Origin: Sphagnum compactum
Taxonomy: Eukaryota; Bryophyta; Sphagnopsida; Sphagnales
Length of the DNA stretch: 64,000 nucleotides
Assembly: GCA_965153455.1 (NCBI GenBank)
Contig: OZ234497.1
Coordinates: forward strand, 14,804,302-14,868,301
Reading direction: 5' to 3'
In this document: positions 50,801 through 62,034 of the stretch, one piece after another
How the letters are laid out: each line of letters begins with the position of its first letter
Position numbering within the stretch: position 1 is the first letter of the stretch
Program-made: the position numbers and the translations under genes
The notes under the pieces: model-generated
Seen by the model: only the letters and a program-made list of their open reading frames with translations
Told to the model about the DNA's origin: nothing
Databases searched by the model: none

Positions 50801-51971
50801 CCCAACAACCATGGTGCCGAATCTATTCAATCCTGTCTTCTGGCTCTTTCAAGGATCAGCTGCTGGAAATGCTGGAGCCGCTGCTTCTTCCCAGGCTGAT
50901 GAATCGTCGGTAGCTAGTTTGGGTACTCGCCCTGCAGGAGCTCACGGATTGGACGAGATGTTGCCTCCTGCATCATCAAAGCAGGCTGGTGGTATCACAT
51001 CAGCAAATTCGGGGGACTCTGCTCTTTCTGCTGCAGCTCAATCTGGCCGCAGAGTATGTCAAGATTCAACTCATGACATGAAAGCATTCCAGGGACAATT
51101 TCATAGGCAGCACGGTCCAGCAGAGAATTTCTATCCATCCGCGGTGGAGCAAGATCATGGTGATCTGAGCTCCATTACAGCGAGCATCACCCAGCCTGGA
51201 AATGCCGGATCTGGTAGAATGATCCCGTCTCACCAGCTGCAGCTTCTGCTCTCATCGATGCTGGAAAAACCGACTTCTGCAGGAGCTGACGAGCTGCTGC
51301 ATCACGACTTCAATGCAGCATCTGCTGGTATGCAGCAAAATAATTCCAATGAGATGAGCTCCGGGCAAGCTGACGGTCACGGAATACAAGCAGCAGCAGG
51401 AGCTCATAACCAGCAGTGGGACAGCAGCGTCAGCAGCAGCACCAGTAACAACAACAATAACAGGGAGGGCACGCCTGGTACTACGACCACCACTCAGCAA
51501 TCTGGGTTATTCGAGAGCAATCTAATGTGGGCCAATTTCTCGGAGAAAGCAGGAGCGGCAGGTGATCATCCGCCTCAGCAAAATCAAGTTGCAGCTGCTG
51601 CTGCTGCGACTTCCGACATCATGTCTCAGGGGGATCAGAGCGATCAAATCAGCGCTGCTGCAGTCTCGCCGGAGGATTCCGACGGCGACGACACGGTTAT
51701 GCAATGGTGCAGCGACTTGACCACGCTACCCGGGAGCCCTGAAGATGACGATCATCACGACCAACGCTCGCCTCTCGCACCTTCCACTACTGCTTCCAAT
51801 CACGGCCCCAGCTCTCATGCGCCGCCGCCGGCTATCATCTCAGCTTGGCAATTGCACCAGGCTCATCACGGGGCCCCTGATCTGTATGACGCGCGCGAAG
51901 GTCCTGTTGTTGCAACCCCGTGCATGTCACAAGAGCTTCAACGAATGGCAGCTGTCCTGGACGAGATCTGA
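47879..51971 (+). CDS. R2R3-MYB transcription factor, MYB61/50/55/86-like (803 aa)
   Basis: A DNA-binding regulator, acting in the nucleus. Coding exons are 47,879-48,011, 48,713-48,842 and 49,823-51,971, joined by GT..AG introns of 701 and 980 bp; phases agree and the sum is 2,412 bases. R2 carries Trp at residues 17, 37 and 57; R3 has Phe70 in place of the first Trp, then Trp89 and Trp108, as usual for plant R2R3 proteins. The start [20 protein letters not shown], the [20 protein letters not shown] block and the end [13 protein letters not shown] place it with the MYB50/55/61/86 group (subgroup 13), linked in angiosperms to secondary wall and guard-cell functions. Both introns sit at the positions standard for this family. 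The tail of about 690 residues is far longer than usual, with Ala runs (encoded at 50,201-50,219, 50,447-50,468, 51,591-51,608) and Ser, Gln, Asn and His stretches. Acidic segments near the end could activate transcription. Confidence 0.95.
48176..48199. repeat. GT microsatellite in MYB intron 1
   Basis: About twelve TG units inside the first intron of the MYB gene. Directly seen; likely length-polymorphic. Confidence 0.9.
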
Positions 51972-52157
51972 GACTTTGTCCAGACCCAACAACAGCGAAC
52001 AACAAATCATGGACATCATTTTCTTCAGATGCTGCAAACAAAGCAACACAAAAACACCCAGTGATCAATCAGTTCACCAGATGAGTTCCCCAGTTCGACC
52101 AGCATGCGCATTCACCACAGCCATAAACCTAAAAGTCTTGTCAAATCTTTACAGATT

Positions 52158-52176
52158 GTTTAGGGTTTAGGGTTTA
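52158..52176. repeat. Short telomere-type repeat
   Basis: GTTTAGGGTTTAGGGTTTA, two and a half plant telomere units, lies about 190 bp after the MYB stop codon, probably in its 3' untranslated region. Too short to be a former chromosome end on its own. Confidence 0.8.
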
Positions 52177-52556
52177 AAGTACATATGCTTAGATCATCAG
52201 CTAGCAGCTGCACACAGGAAAAAGCTCTCTAGATCAAAGTCTTCAAGAGCCTGCCACAACTTCTTCAGCACATAACAGCAAACTCTAGGACCCAAGACCT
52301 GGACGATGATCTATATTCAGGATCATACCAGCAGCCCAGGGGTACAACATGAAATCTTCTCCAAACCCACATACCTTTTTCTATGAATCACAAATTCATT
52401 AAAACATTCATGCATTCATGATATACTAGTTAGTGATTGAGAGATCAATAGTGACATAGCTGCAGCTCCTGGAAATTATTACATCATCATGTATCACAGA
52501 TCACCAGTGCCATAAAAGTATGACTGAAATACATTCATGAGACTTAGGTCTACTTG

Positions 52557-52702
52557 GTAGAAAGCTGTAGGGAAAAGTAAATAGCACTCTTGGTTCATCC
52601 CAGTGGTAACCCTGCTGCACAGTGCAGTAGTAGAAAGCTGTAGGGAAAAGTAAATAGCACTCTTGGTTCATCCCAGTGGTAACCCTGCTGCACAGTGCAA
52701 TC
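52557..52702. repeat. Perfect 73-bp tandem duplication
   Basis: Positions 52,557-52,626 are repeated without a single difference at 52,630-52,699 (70 of 70 bases, period 73). Lack of any divergence implies a recent event, or an assembly artefact. It lies in the region between the convergent MYB and DnaJ genes. Confidence 0.93.
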
Positions 52703-53430
52703 TCCAGCATGAGCATCAGCAAGAGCTGCTGACCAGTGTAGATCTGAACAGCATGCAATGAACCGAACCTGTAGAGGTTAAAGTTTGTTAGCACTTGCAG
52801 CCTCATGGGTCACCACAGATTGATGCCAGCAACTGTCTCAGAATCAACTGCTGTAAGATTAGAGTAGAGCAGTACAGTACAATGTGTTATTTTGAAGAGT
52901 GTGTAAAGATCCTTGATTTTAATTGGAAACAGCTGAGGTTGCTGCAATCTGAGCAGCAAGCTAGCTGTGCTTTGTACTTTGTTTGGCCACCATGAGACTT
53001 TGGAACCTGGAACCATATTCAAGTTGTGAAGATTTTTTCTTTTTCATGTTTCCTGCACAGTATTTGCATGTCCACAGTTTCAAGCAGCACAGATTTTACA
53101 TCAGCTGATTCCAGATGGTACACCCATCCTTGTGAATGTAATAATCTCTGAGCTCAAGATGAAATCAACCCCCAACCCCCACCCCTTTTGGCAATGCATG
53201 TAGTACTACTGTGCTGAACGAGATAAAATGACACAGTTGATCATCACCACATGCACCAGATCTCCAGTGCACTTCCAAAACAGGCTTGTTAATTTCCCTC
53301 CTGCATGCCATTTTTCAAGTTGACTTCATCAACATGGACATAATCCAGATCTTAAGCAGCTGCCAAATCTCTACTGGTTCAAACTGCCAATTAGTAAATG
53401 AACACTGGGAGATTTGTCTTCCCCACAAGA

Positions 53431-53432
<2 letters not shown>

Positions 53433-53460
<28 letters not shown>
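53433..53460. repeat. GA microsatellite
   Basis: Fourteen GA units, directly seen. No gene start is near enough to suggest a promoter role. Confidence 0.9.
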
Positions 53461-53464
<4 letters not shown>

Positions 53465-53780
53465 CCACACTTCATACCATGTGTGTGAGAGATGCCCACA
53501 CACTCTCTATGTGTGTGAAAACAAGTCTGGCTCAACAGAGGATTTCAGTCCTGGTGAGCAACCTGAACAACTTTACTGTGCCTGATCCTCTCATAGTAGT
53601 CTTTTAGTACCATGTCCAATCTGAAGTCATGAGGTGAGGACTACAGTACTCATATTCTTAAGTCTCTGCTGAGCTGATTGGAAACAAACAAATCTCATTA
53701 TGAAAACCATTGCCAAGAAACAGGTTACATGTGAGCATGTCCAGCAAGCCCTGTGCTGAATTGAGCAAGTCAAGATCTGT

Positions 53781-53802
53781 GTAGTAGTAGTACTACTACT
53801 AC
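53781..53802. repeat. Perfect 22-bp palindrome of GTA/TAC triplets
   Basis: GTAGTAGTAGT is followed directly by its reverse complement ACTACTACTAC. It has no loop and so could form only a tight hairpin or cruciform; it probably arose by inversion within a GTA repeat. Confidence 0.85.
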
Positions 53803-55366
53803 TCCCTGTCTTCCAGCCAAGCAAAAATAGTAGAGAGAGGACTCTCTCCTCAGAGGACTGGACTGCTACTTTGCTCTACTTTGGTGTGTGAAGGACACAA
53901 AGAGAACAACTTTCTCATGACCTGAAACACATGGGCAAGGACTTCAGCTTTGTGGGTAAGTGTACCTCATGAGTGAGTACTGCAAGCCTATCTCCTGGAG
54001 TACTGGACCAGGAGCAGCGCCAGCAGCTACTAATTACAGGTCCACTACTATATGAGTGGCACTACACAGTACTTCTGACTTTCCAGAACTCATGGCGAGG
54101 AAACAGGAATTTCAGAGCAGAGAAAATCAGTGTTGCAGCATCATGAAATTAGCTACTACATGAATTGAGGTGGATGGAATTGTGCATCCAGCTTTGAGAC
54201 TAAAATCCTACAGTGACTTTTGAAGAAAGACTGGTGAAACCCTACACTAGTAATTACCAATCCCAGCAAACAAGACAGTACTCATCTATGCTAAACCAAT
54301 TGGCCAGCTGATCTAACTCATAAGACAAAAACCTTCAATAAGAAGATCACAACTTGAATGTTATCTTTTGTGTACTTGTATAGCAGTAAATCCTGAGACT
54401 GCTTTAGGGTCTCGTGTGAATCTTTGCAGAAAGAAGGCAAAACATGTGCGCCTGTTAAATTGGGAACTTTTAGCTGCTCCCCACAGTTACACAGAGTGAA
54501 TGGTGGATTAGAAATATGTCCCCAACTTGTAAAACAACACTTTTACCAGAAGCTGTCTTTTGACTACATCATTTGGAACTTAGGATCCATTTGGTTGCAA
54601 AGCTTTCAAAGACATTCTAGCCTGATCGGCTACAATGATCCATGTACTTGGAGTTCTAAAAGTAGGACATAGCCAAATTGCATTTCTGTAAAAAGTAGGA
54701 CCATGAACCAACCTCCAATGTCTGCAGGTATTCCCTGCATGAAATGAATTATCTTTATAAGACCACCATCTCCTGTATTTAAAACAAAGAAACAGTAGCT
54801 GCTTATTACAACATAGGCCTCCCCTCTTTCCACACTGCTGAACCGGGAGGTGGTCTATATATCCCTACCCTCAAACAAGTTGCTACAGAGGTTTCTCAGG
54901 AATCCAATGTCACTTGTGAAAATCCTCAAAAGTAACAGGATCTCACAATTTTTTACTAGGTTTCCAGAAGGCTTTGGACATCTGTAAATGTGCACACATC
55001 ATAGATAAACATCAATGCAGCAGCACGAGGTCAACACATACATATCCAGTAACATGAACAAAAGTTCTTTAGCAGAAGTGGCCCCTGTCTGACCCACCTT
55101 AAAAAATAATGTCTACTTGGAGCAGGTCAATATTATTGAAATGATGAAACCTGAGGGACATTTTGAGTAGTTCGACTAAAGCTCCAGTTCGAGGCAAATG
55201 ATTGTAGTCTTCAAAGGAACCTGAAGCCTGAACACTGAGCAGCAATCATGATGTATCCGATATCAATAGACTTGACTCTCACAGTTCTTTCCATACAACA
55301 TGTGCTTGTACAGTCGTATTGTGAGTAGACCAACTAGACATCATGAGTACACACCTGAGCTGAGGT

Positions 55367-58300
55367 TCAACTCAAAGGAGTTGACTTGGAACCCTGAATA
55401 CGTTGAGAGACACTGTCATCAGAGTCAGATTGGGACTCATTGGAAGCATGTCTCAAACTGTTGTTTCTTCGAAACCGTGCCTTCGCACCCTGCATGGTAA
55501 ACTCAATCAATTCACAGTAGGGGCACAGTCTATTGTGCAGAAAGACAGAGGTCTAGAAAAGTATGTACCTACAAAAAAGGGTACAGACAGTTTTGGACTC
55601 AGCGAGTTGTCTTTTCACTGGATAGCTGAATGAACCAACCTGAAAAATTGTCCCCAGCTTTTTGAGAGCTTTAGCACGCTGCCTGAGTTCATCCTTCTTG
55701 ACTCCAGGAGAATGTAACACCTGTCATCTTGAATGTATGAGCTTCATGCCTCTTCAAACAGAACTTGGAAACTCTTTTGCCTACTCTCTCTATACAAACA
55801 TCTTTGCATGACTCAACTGGGTAACATTTCGAAAAAACATGAAACATCTGCAGCAGAATAGCTAACAAATCAATTCAAACAGCTGCATAAGTGGGCCGCC
55901 TAGAATCCACAGGGTGATACATAATGATATAGGAACCAAATACAAACCATAGAGTTAAAAGCTGAAAGACTGTACCGATTGGCACACATGGGAAAGTGTA
56001 AGCTCAATATCTGCAACATTAAGCTTCCACAAAGAGCCCAGCATAATTTGCTGCTTGGACTCCAAGTAGGATTCAAGTGACACTTCACCATCATCTCCAC
56101 CAGCCTCTAGCTGCTTTTTTCGAATGTCTTCCTGCATCTGCATCAGTTGTATTGCACCTGGCATGCCCATAAAGCCCCATGTCAGTCCTTTGCCCACATC
56201 ACATATCAATACAGCTTCAGGCAGTGTCTGTTCCCAATGTACATAGTTGCCCTTGTAAACTTATCCTTGTCATCTAGCTTCTACTCTTCAAAAAAAACTG
56301 CACCAGGTTGCATTCAAACTTATTCTTGAGGAAACTTGAAGGTGGAGAAGACTTCATATCAGGGACAAGATTGAATTCTAATACTCACAGAGTCAAACTC
56401 TCAGTCTAAGACTTAAGTCTCGCGACATGGAAAGTGCAATCAACCATGAGAAAAAACGTCCCCAAAACAAAAGTTTGGTTCAACTGCAACCTACAAATGC
56501 TTTGAAACTCAATGGGACTTCACTTCATTTGAAGGTAACTTTTTAGCAAGATTGGGTGAAGTTACCTGCAGCTGCAGTGACTTGAGACCTGATAAAATGA
56601 CCTTTGTCCCGCACCCATTCGGTGAGAAAGGGAACCCCCAAGAAAAGCATTTTCTTGCCCATCTCCTTGGCAGCCTGCCTTGCATATATATACCCAATTG
56701 TGTGCAGCATTGCCTCGCCAAAGGCTGACACATGACACCAGAGTCAGTGAATCCCAATCTCATTGTGGGAGCAACTTACATGAGGGCATCTTCTAATATT
56801 TGAGCGAGAGATCAACAAGGCTTACCAGCCTCTGCAAGCTGTCGGGCCTCAGCTGTGGCCCATTGTGTGAATCCCTCCTTATCACCTTTCACATAAGGAT
56901 CAAGCCTGACGAGTAGAAGTTCCACCAACTTTTGCTCCCTTTCCTTTTGAGCATTCTGCACTACTCCCCAAACTGTAAGGTAAATTCTCCAAGAAATATC
57001 TTCTCAAAATTCTCAGCTCATTAACAAGCAGGTATGAACCCTCATGCATATTCAGAACTTTGCATTTTTGGAAGGAAACATCCAAAAGAGAAGTAGAACT
57101 TCATATCTGAATCTGTCTAGCAGTACTCAATTGTAAGTAATCTGCTAACTTGCCATGGCCACTATCAAGATACCCCAGATTCCTGGTGCAAACCAAGCAT
57201 TATCATCCTTCAACAACACAGTCAAAACTCAGAACCTTACCTTCAACTTGCCTTGTACTTCTTTCATATCCATTGGTTGCCCATCAGCTCCAGCCTCCAT
57301 TCCAAACACTGAAGCCATTGCAAGCTGTTCACCAGTCAAATATGTAATCCCTATCAGGCATCCTCCAAATTCACTTCTCCACTTTAGTCATCAAATTCTA
57401 ACTCTGACCAGATGCTTCCACTAAAATCCTGTAGGGAAATGAAATTCCATAGACACATTGATAGACCATTGCTGCCCTATGTATCCAACCAGGAACCACA
57501 AATAAGAAGCAAATCATCAGCTTAATTGACAACATCCAAAAACAGTTTATTGTGCAGTGTTAGTCTTGGCCATTGGCGTAAGAGAACATGGAGTTTATGG
57601 TGAATGACTGGGTAAACCTGTACCTGACCCACATAGTCTTCAAAAGCATCACTGCCAAATAGCATACCAAACACAGCAGCTGGGTCTTCCATCAAGTCCC
57701 TGGAGACACATCTCAGTGAACATCACTCCAAGACATTACAATTTGTCTCAATTTGAAGAAGAATCCCATTTCATTTTCCATTGTTCACTCTATCAGATTT
57801 CTCACATCTTTTCTGTTCTAAAACTACAAACAGTAGCCTTAGGGCATTTTCTTCTTGAATTGCAACAGCAAAGTTAGTCAAACTTCTTTCAGCTATCATG
57901 TTGTAGTCTCAGGCTGCCAGATCATAGCCCCACTTGTCTGTGTTTGTATACAGTGTCTATTTGGCATTTTCCTCAATGTTTAACAAATGATGATGATGAT
58001 GTGTAGAAAGAGATAATCATGTTTCAAAGAGCAGTGGACATCAGGTTGAAGAAATTATTTTATGATTATGATCATGGAATGAGAATGAAAGGGTAGAGGA
58101 CAAGAAAGCCTACGTTGAGACACTCTGCTTGCCATATTTGTCATAGGCATCCCGCTGTTGTGGATCACTCAGCACTTGGTATGCTTCTCCCAAGACCTGT
58201 GACCAAAATTGGAGGTATGATGACACTGCCATCCTCGAACAAAATACAGAAACACAGAACAAATCTTTGGAAAATGCACACGTGTTTCTAGCTATAATAC

Positions 58301-58770
58301 TTGGTCTGCGCTCCGCAGAGACCAACCTCTTCTTCAGAGACAAAGCAGATAGAGATGCTCACCTGGAAATTATGTGCCGCTGCAGGATCATCAGGATTCT
58401 TATCCGGGTGCACTTTCCTTGCCTATAATATTCCAACCAGACCGCGGACACACTCCACATTCAGAATCAGAATTGCAATACCATGTCTCTCTACGCTTCT
58501 ATTATTCTACACAAATCTCAATGCCTCGCCACGTCGAACCAGGGGCAGGTTCTCACGGAAAAGCGTTGCAACGGCACGATTCCTTTGTTCACCCGAGAAG
58601 AGATTCCTACTACACAACTTTCACCGGCATTCCGAAAAGAAAGAGATGAAGACAGATAGATGTGATGATTATGCCTATTATACCTTGATGTAATAAGCTT
58701 TCTTGATATCAGCGGCACTAGCATCCGGTGCCACGCCTAGCACTTCATAGTATTCCGTTTCCTTCACCAT
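55367..58770 (-). CDS. DnaJ/Hsp40 co-chaperone with DnaJ-X domain (354 aa)
   Basis: A J-domain protein that would stimulate Hsp70 ATPase. Ten coding exons (minus): 58,770-58,684; 58,422-58,363; 58,196-58,114; 57,699-57,624; 57,324-57,241; 56,955-56,826; 56,724-56,566; 56,157-55,976; 55,720-55,640; 55,489-55,367. All introns are GT..AG, phases agree, total 1,065 bases. The J domain (residues about 5-70) starts [19 protein letters not shown] and holds the HPD motif at 34-36. Then come [11 protein letters not shown] and GQLAMAS, and a DnaJ-X domain from about residue 131 to 313 ([39 protein letters not shown]). The Ser/Asp-rich tail is 40 residues. There is no Gly/Phe-rich linker, zinc centre or signal peptide, so it is a type III J protein. 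The closest Arabidopsis family I know is ATJ10 (At1g76700) and relatives. Length is typical or slightly short. No defect is seen. Confidence 0.95.
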
Positions 58771-59077
58771 TCTCACTCACTCGCCCGTCACTCCAAGTCT
58801 TCTTTTTTTCACCACAGCTCGAGATCTCCCAAGGTTCTTCTCCTCCGTCGTCTCCAAAAAACGTCGCCTCAAGAAGCCTCAAAACCAAGAACGAAAAGAA
58901 GAGATGCTGCTTTCTTTCCAGATCAAACAAGAAGAATTCCCAAGGAGATTCTCCCGGAACAAAAACAGATCAACTGCTCCACTAAAAATAAAATTTTAAT
59001 TTTAAAAAAAACAGGATCTTAAGAAAACATCCTGAAGCTGCAGAAACGAAGCTACTCAATGAATTCTGATCTCTCTG

Positions 59078-59125
<48 letters not shown>

Positions 59126-59600
59126 GCGTCTTGCTGCCAGGGGACGGACCGCGCACGATGGCGAGGAAAAGAGAGGAGCACCATCGCGGCAACGCCAACG
59201 CCGCTCCCCGCGCTCGAGCAAAAGCACCGGGTCCTACGGAAAACTGGGAAGATCGTGTATGAGAACGACAATACTCTCATCCTCCAACGGATGACTATCG
59301 TCCATTTAAGGACTCATATATCCTGTTAGCATGGAAAAGGGGGGAGATCGTCATCCACTTTCTTCGCGATTTTTTCATCTGCTTTCTTCTGTCGACATTG
59401 TGGCAGCATCTTCGTCGAGGGAGGGAGGGAGATAGCAGTTTCCATCGATATCGCAAAAGACTAGGTACTGAGAGATTTGATGCTTTTGTCGCCTTCCTTA
59501 CGATAGATAGACTGAGGAATCGCGAAGGATTACCACCACCAGGAAGCAAGCATCAATTGATAATCATTATCATCACCATCAGCTCTGTCCTCTTTCAAAC
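58771..59600 (-). promoter_or_regulatory. Upstream region of the DnaJ gene
   Basis: The 5' untranslated region and promoter of the DnaJ gene should lie here. The main visible element is the CT run listed separately. No clear heat-shock element array (nGAAn triplets in tandem) stood out. Frames overlapping the CT run are repeat artefacts. Confidence 0.45.
59081..59122. repeat. CT microsatellite upstream of the DnaJ start
   Basis: An uninterrupted 42-bp CT run about 310 bp upstream of the DnaJ start codon; it reads as GA on the coding strand. GA/CT runs in plant promoters and leaders can be bound by BBR/BPC proteins. Confidence 0.9.
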
Positions 59601-60745
59601 GTAAGTATTATTTTGAATCAGTTTTTGCTTACATAAAAAGCTTTACCTGCACGCTTACTATCACCATCATCATCAGCTTCATCAAACCCTTTCTTAACAA
59701 ACTAAAACCTTAACTCACTCAGCTCTGAACTAATCACATTTTTGCTTAACAAAAATATTACATGGAAGCACCATCTATCATCACGATCAGCTTCCATAAA
59801 TTTTCCCACAGAAAAGGCTTTCTCAGCAGCAGCATCACTATCAGCTCCCATAAATTTTCCCACAGAAAAGGCTTTCTCAGCAGCAGCATCACTATCAGCT
59901 CCAATCATATCTTTCCTGACAAACTTCAGCTTAATTCAAACCAGCTCTTTCTGATTTTTCTTAACAGAAAACATTATTACATGGAAGCCATCAATATCAT
60001 CATCGTCACCATCAACTCCATTAGATCCGTTATAAAAACCTGTGCTGATTTTTTCCTAAGTCCAAACAAATGGCTTCGTACAGGGAGTATCTTCTCTCAT
60101 GGGGCATTTCAAAAAACAGAATGCCCACTATGGCAGGCATTCAGTTTTTGAAACACCGCAGAATTTTTTTCAAAAAATTTCCATGATACCCACTGGGTAC
60201 CACAGGAAAATAATTAGTAGTAAAAACTCAGCACTGTAAAACCCTCAACCACAGACTTCACCAGAATGAGGCTCAGATCCACCTCACACAGGCCCTTATT
60301 CTGGTAAAGCCCACAGCCTCTGGCTTTACCCTACAAGTTCTTCGCAAACTTAAGCTTAATTCAAAATCAGCTATATCAGATTTTGCTTAACAAAAAAACT
60401 GTATTTGGAAGCATTACGATCATTATCAACTGCACCAAACCTTTCTTCACAAACTTTAAACTTAGTTCAAATCAGCTCTTATCAGATGTTGCTTAACAAA
60501 AAGATCTCTTTAACAAATTCCATCAAATTTTACTTCACAGAAGATTTGCTTGGAGGCATAATCAGCTTCCATAAAATTTCCTACAGAAAAGGTTTTCTCA
60601 GAATCCTCATCATCATCAGCTCCATGAAATTTCTATTTACAAACTTACACTTAATCAGAAGCAGCATTAACACCATCATCAGCTCGATCCAATTTGCTGG
60701 GGAAAAAGCCATACTTGGAAGCATCATGGTCAAAACTGGCTAAAC
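59600..60745 (-). repeat. Degenerate tandem repeat array with peptide-like reading
   Basis: On the minus strand, related blocks recur: AGCTGAT(A/G)(A/G)TGATG.TGC...AAG followed by TTTTCTGTGGG or TTTTTGTTAAG, then AAAAATCTGAT and AGCTGA.TTGAATTAAG.TT. Two adjacent 54-bp copies (59,786-59,839 and 59,840-59,893) are nearly identical and read FMGADSDAAAEKAFSVGK twice. Relatives include FHGADDDEDSEKTFSVGN (about 60,580-60,635), FMEADYASKQIF, FGAVDNDRNASKYSFFVK (about 60,380-60,440) and LASFDHDASKYGFFPSK (about 60,690-60,740). The larger unit seems to be about 110-120 bp. Stops lie between most copies, so no full gene is seen. The piece 60,090-60,340 is unrelated and has small inverted repeats, for example 60,107-60,125 with 60,136-60,153. 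Origin unknown. Confidence 0.65.
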
Positions 60746-61620
60746 CAGAAAAGGTACCTCTTCGAACTGGAAGAGACAGTTTCTCAGGTCCACGAGTTAT
60801 AAGCTTAATCCAGCACTGACACAAAAGAAGGATGCACCATCCTTGTGCTCTTGCTGCAACAAACATAAGGGAAGTGCAAAAGCATGGATTCATATAAGGA
60901 ACATTTCACAAAACTTGGAGTTGAATTGTCTCTGCCATTCAGATGTAAGCCATTTGAGAGCAGGCAGATCGGTAAGCCTGCACAAATACATCTGCAATGT
61001 GCACAAAATCTGCACATTAAATTTGCATCATACTTCCTAATTCTCTACATAAGCAACTCCATGTGAATGTGATAGTGCCTTGCACAATTGGCAGAACTCC
61101 TAAACAACCAAACAACATCCACCTCTCTGAATCACAGATGCTAATGTCTTCTTCCACAACATGCAGTACACAAGAAAGCCTTCAACAAAAGACTTAAGTT
61201 TTGATACCAAACATGTGCTGGAGTTGAATGTCAACAACATGAGGAAAAAATTCACAAATCCTGTACAACACACACACAATAGACCATTTATTTACATGTC
61301 ATATGCACTTACTCAATCAAGATATCCTTTGAGAGTGTAATGAATCAGAGAAATCAACAGAATCATCATGGTGGAAATTCAAAGATTCACAAGAGATTTG
61401 GTCACTAGAAATGAAGAGCAATACAGTCTTCACTGAGATGGGATGCAGAGCCGACTAGAGTTTCAATTTTAAACAAACACAAATCCAGGAATCCAGAGTT
61501 CTTCTTCATCCCCCAAGCCAGGAACTATGAAGTTGAGAGTAGAATATTAAACTTCACAATATCAAGAATTTTCCAGTGGCTGCAGGACAAGGGCTGATGG
61601 ATTAGCATGGGGGGTATGAT
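60746..61620. other. Region downstream of the HINT-like gene
   Basis: Would hold the 3' untranslated part of the HINT-like gene (minus strand). No further gene is seen. The minus-strand frame at 60,651-60,893 runs into the repeat array and is not recognisable as a protein. Confidence 0.45.
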
Positions 61621-62034
61621 TTAGCCTGGAGGCCAGTTCATCTGTCTTCCTCCGAGAAGATGGAGATGGAGATGGTACACAGACTGGGATCCCTGTGGGC
61701 CATCATTGACCACCAATCTGAAACCATCAACCAATCCCTCCTGCTTTGCCACCACGGCAGCCGTAACCATAAGATGCCCTAAAATCTCCGTGTGCCTCTC
61801 CTCGGCCTTGGAAAGCTGCGTCAACCCATCTCTCTCCTTTGGTATAATGATGATGTGAACAGGAGCTTGCGGGGATATGTCTCTGAACGCCAACACCTTG
61901 TCGTCTTCAAACACCACCGTGGAGGGGATCTGCTTCGCGATTATCTTGTCGAAGATCGTCGGGGCTCCTGCTTCTGCGGCTTCCTTGGATTTCGCCGCAG
62001 CTGCTTTCAACGCCGCCACTTTCTCTTCAGCCAT
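61621..62034 (-). CDS. HINT1-like histidine-triad nucleotide-binding protein (137 aa)
   Basis: A small HIT-family hydrolase of the HINT branch, which cleaves purine nucleoside phosphoramidates and acyl-adenylates; members work as homodimers, mostly in cytosol and nucleus. The ATG at 62,034 starts MAEEKVAAL; the frame extends five codons upstream only through a GTG, so the ATG is chosen. The HIT fold runs from TIFDKIIAKQIPS through VFEDDKVLAFRDISPQAP, HIIIIPK and RLVVNDGPQGSQSVYHLHLH. The histidine triad is H121, H123 and H125 (HxHxHxx), with H123 as the expected nucleophile and H60 as the further conserved His. The ending GGRQMNWPPG is the HINT1 hallmark. An Ala/Lys-rich stretch at the N-terminus could be helical. 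The coding region has no intron. It lies upstream of, and in the same direction as, the DnaJ gene. Confidence 0.95.
   Translation of the reverse strand: MAEEKVAALKAAAAKSKEAAEAGAPTIFDKIIAKQIPSTVVFEDDKVLAFRDISPQAPVHIIIIPKERDGLTQLSKAEERHTEILGHLMVTAAVVAKQEGLVDGFRLVVNDGPQGSQSVYHLHLHLLGGRQMNWPPG

Larger units (their letters stand above)
51972..55366. other. Convergent intergenic region between MYB and DnaJ genes
   Basis: The MYB 3' untranslated region should lie in the first part and that of the DnaJ gene at the far end (minus strand). Listed separately are a telomere-motif run, a perfect tandem duplication, a GA microsatellite and a palindrome. Short frames (for example 54,424-54,672) have no domain. 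I see no third gene. Confidence 0.5.

Noticed and set aside
49992-51704. Minus-strand frames opposite the MYB third exon
   Set aside because: They mirror the triplet repeats of the MYB tail and have no features of their own.
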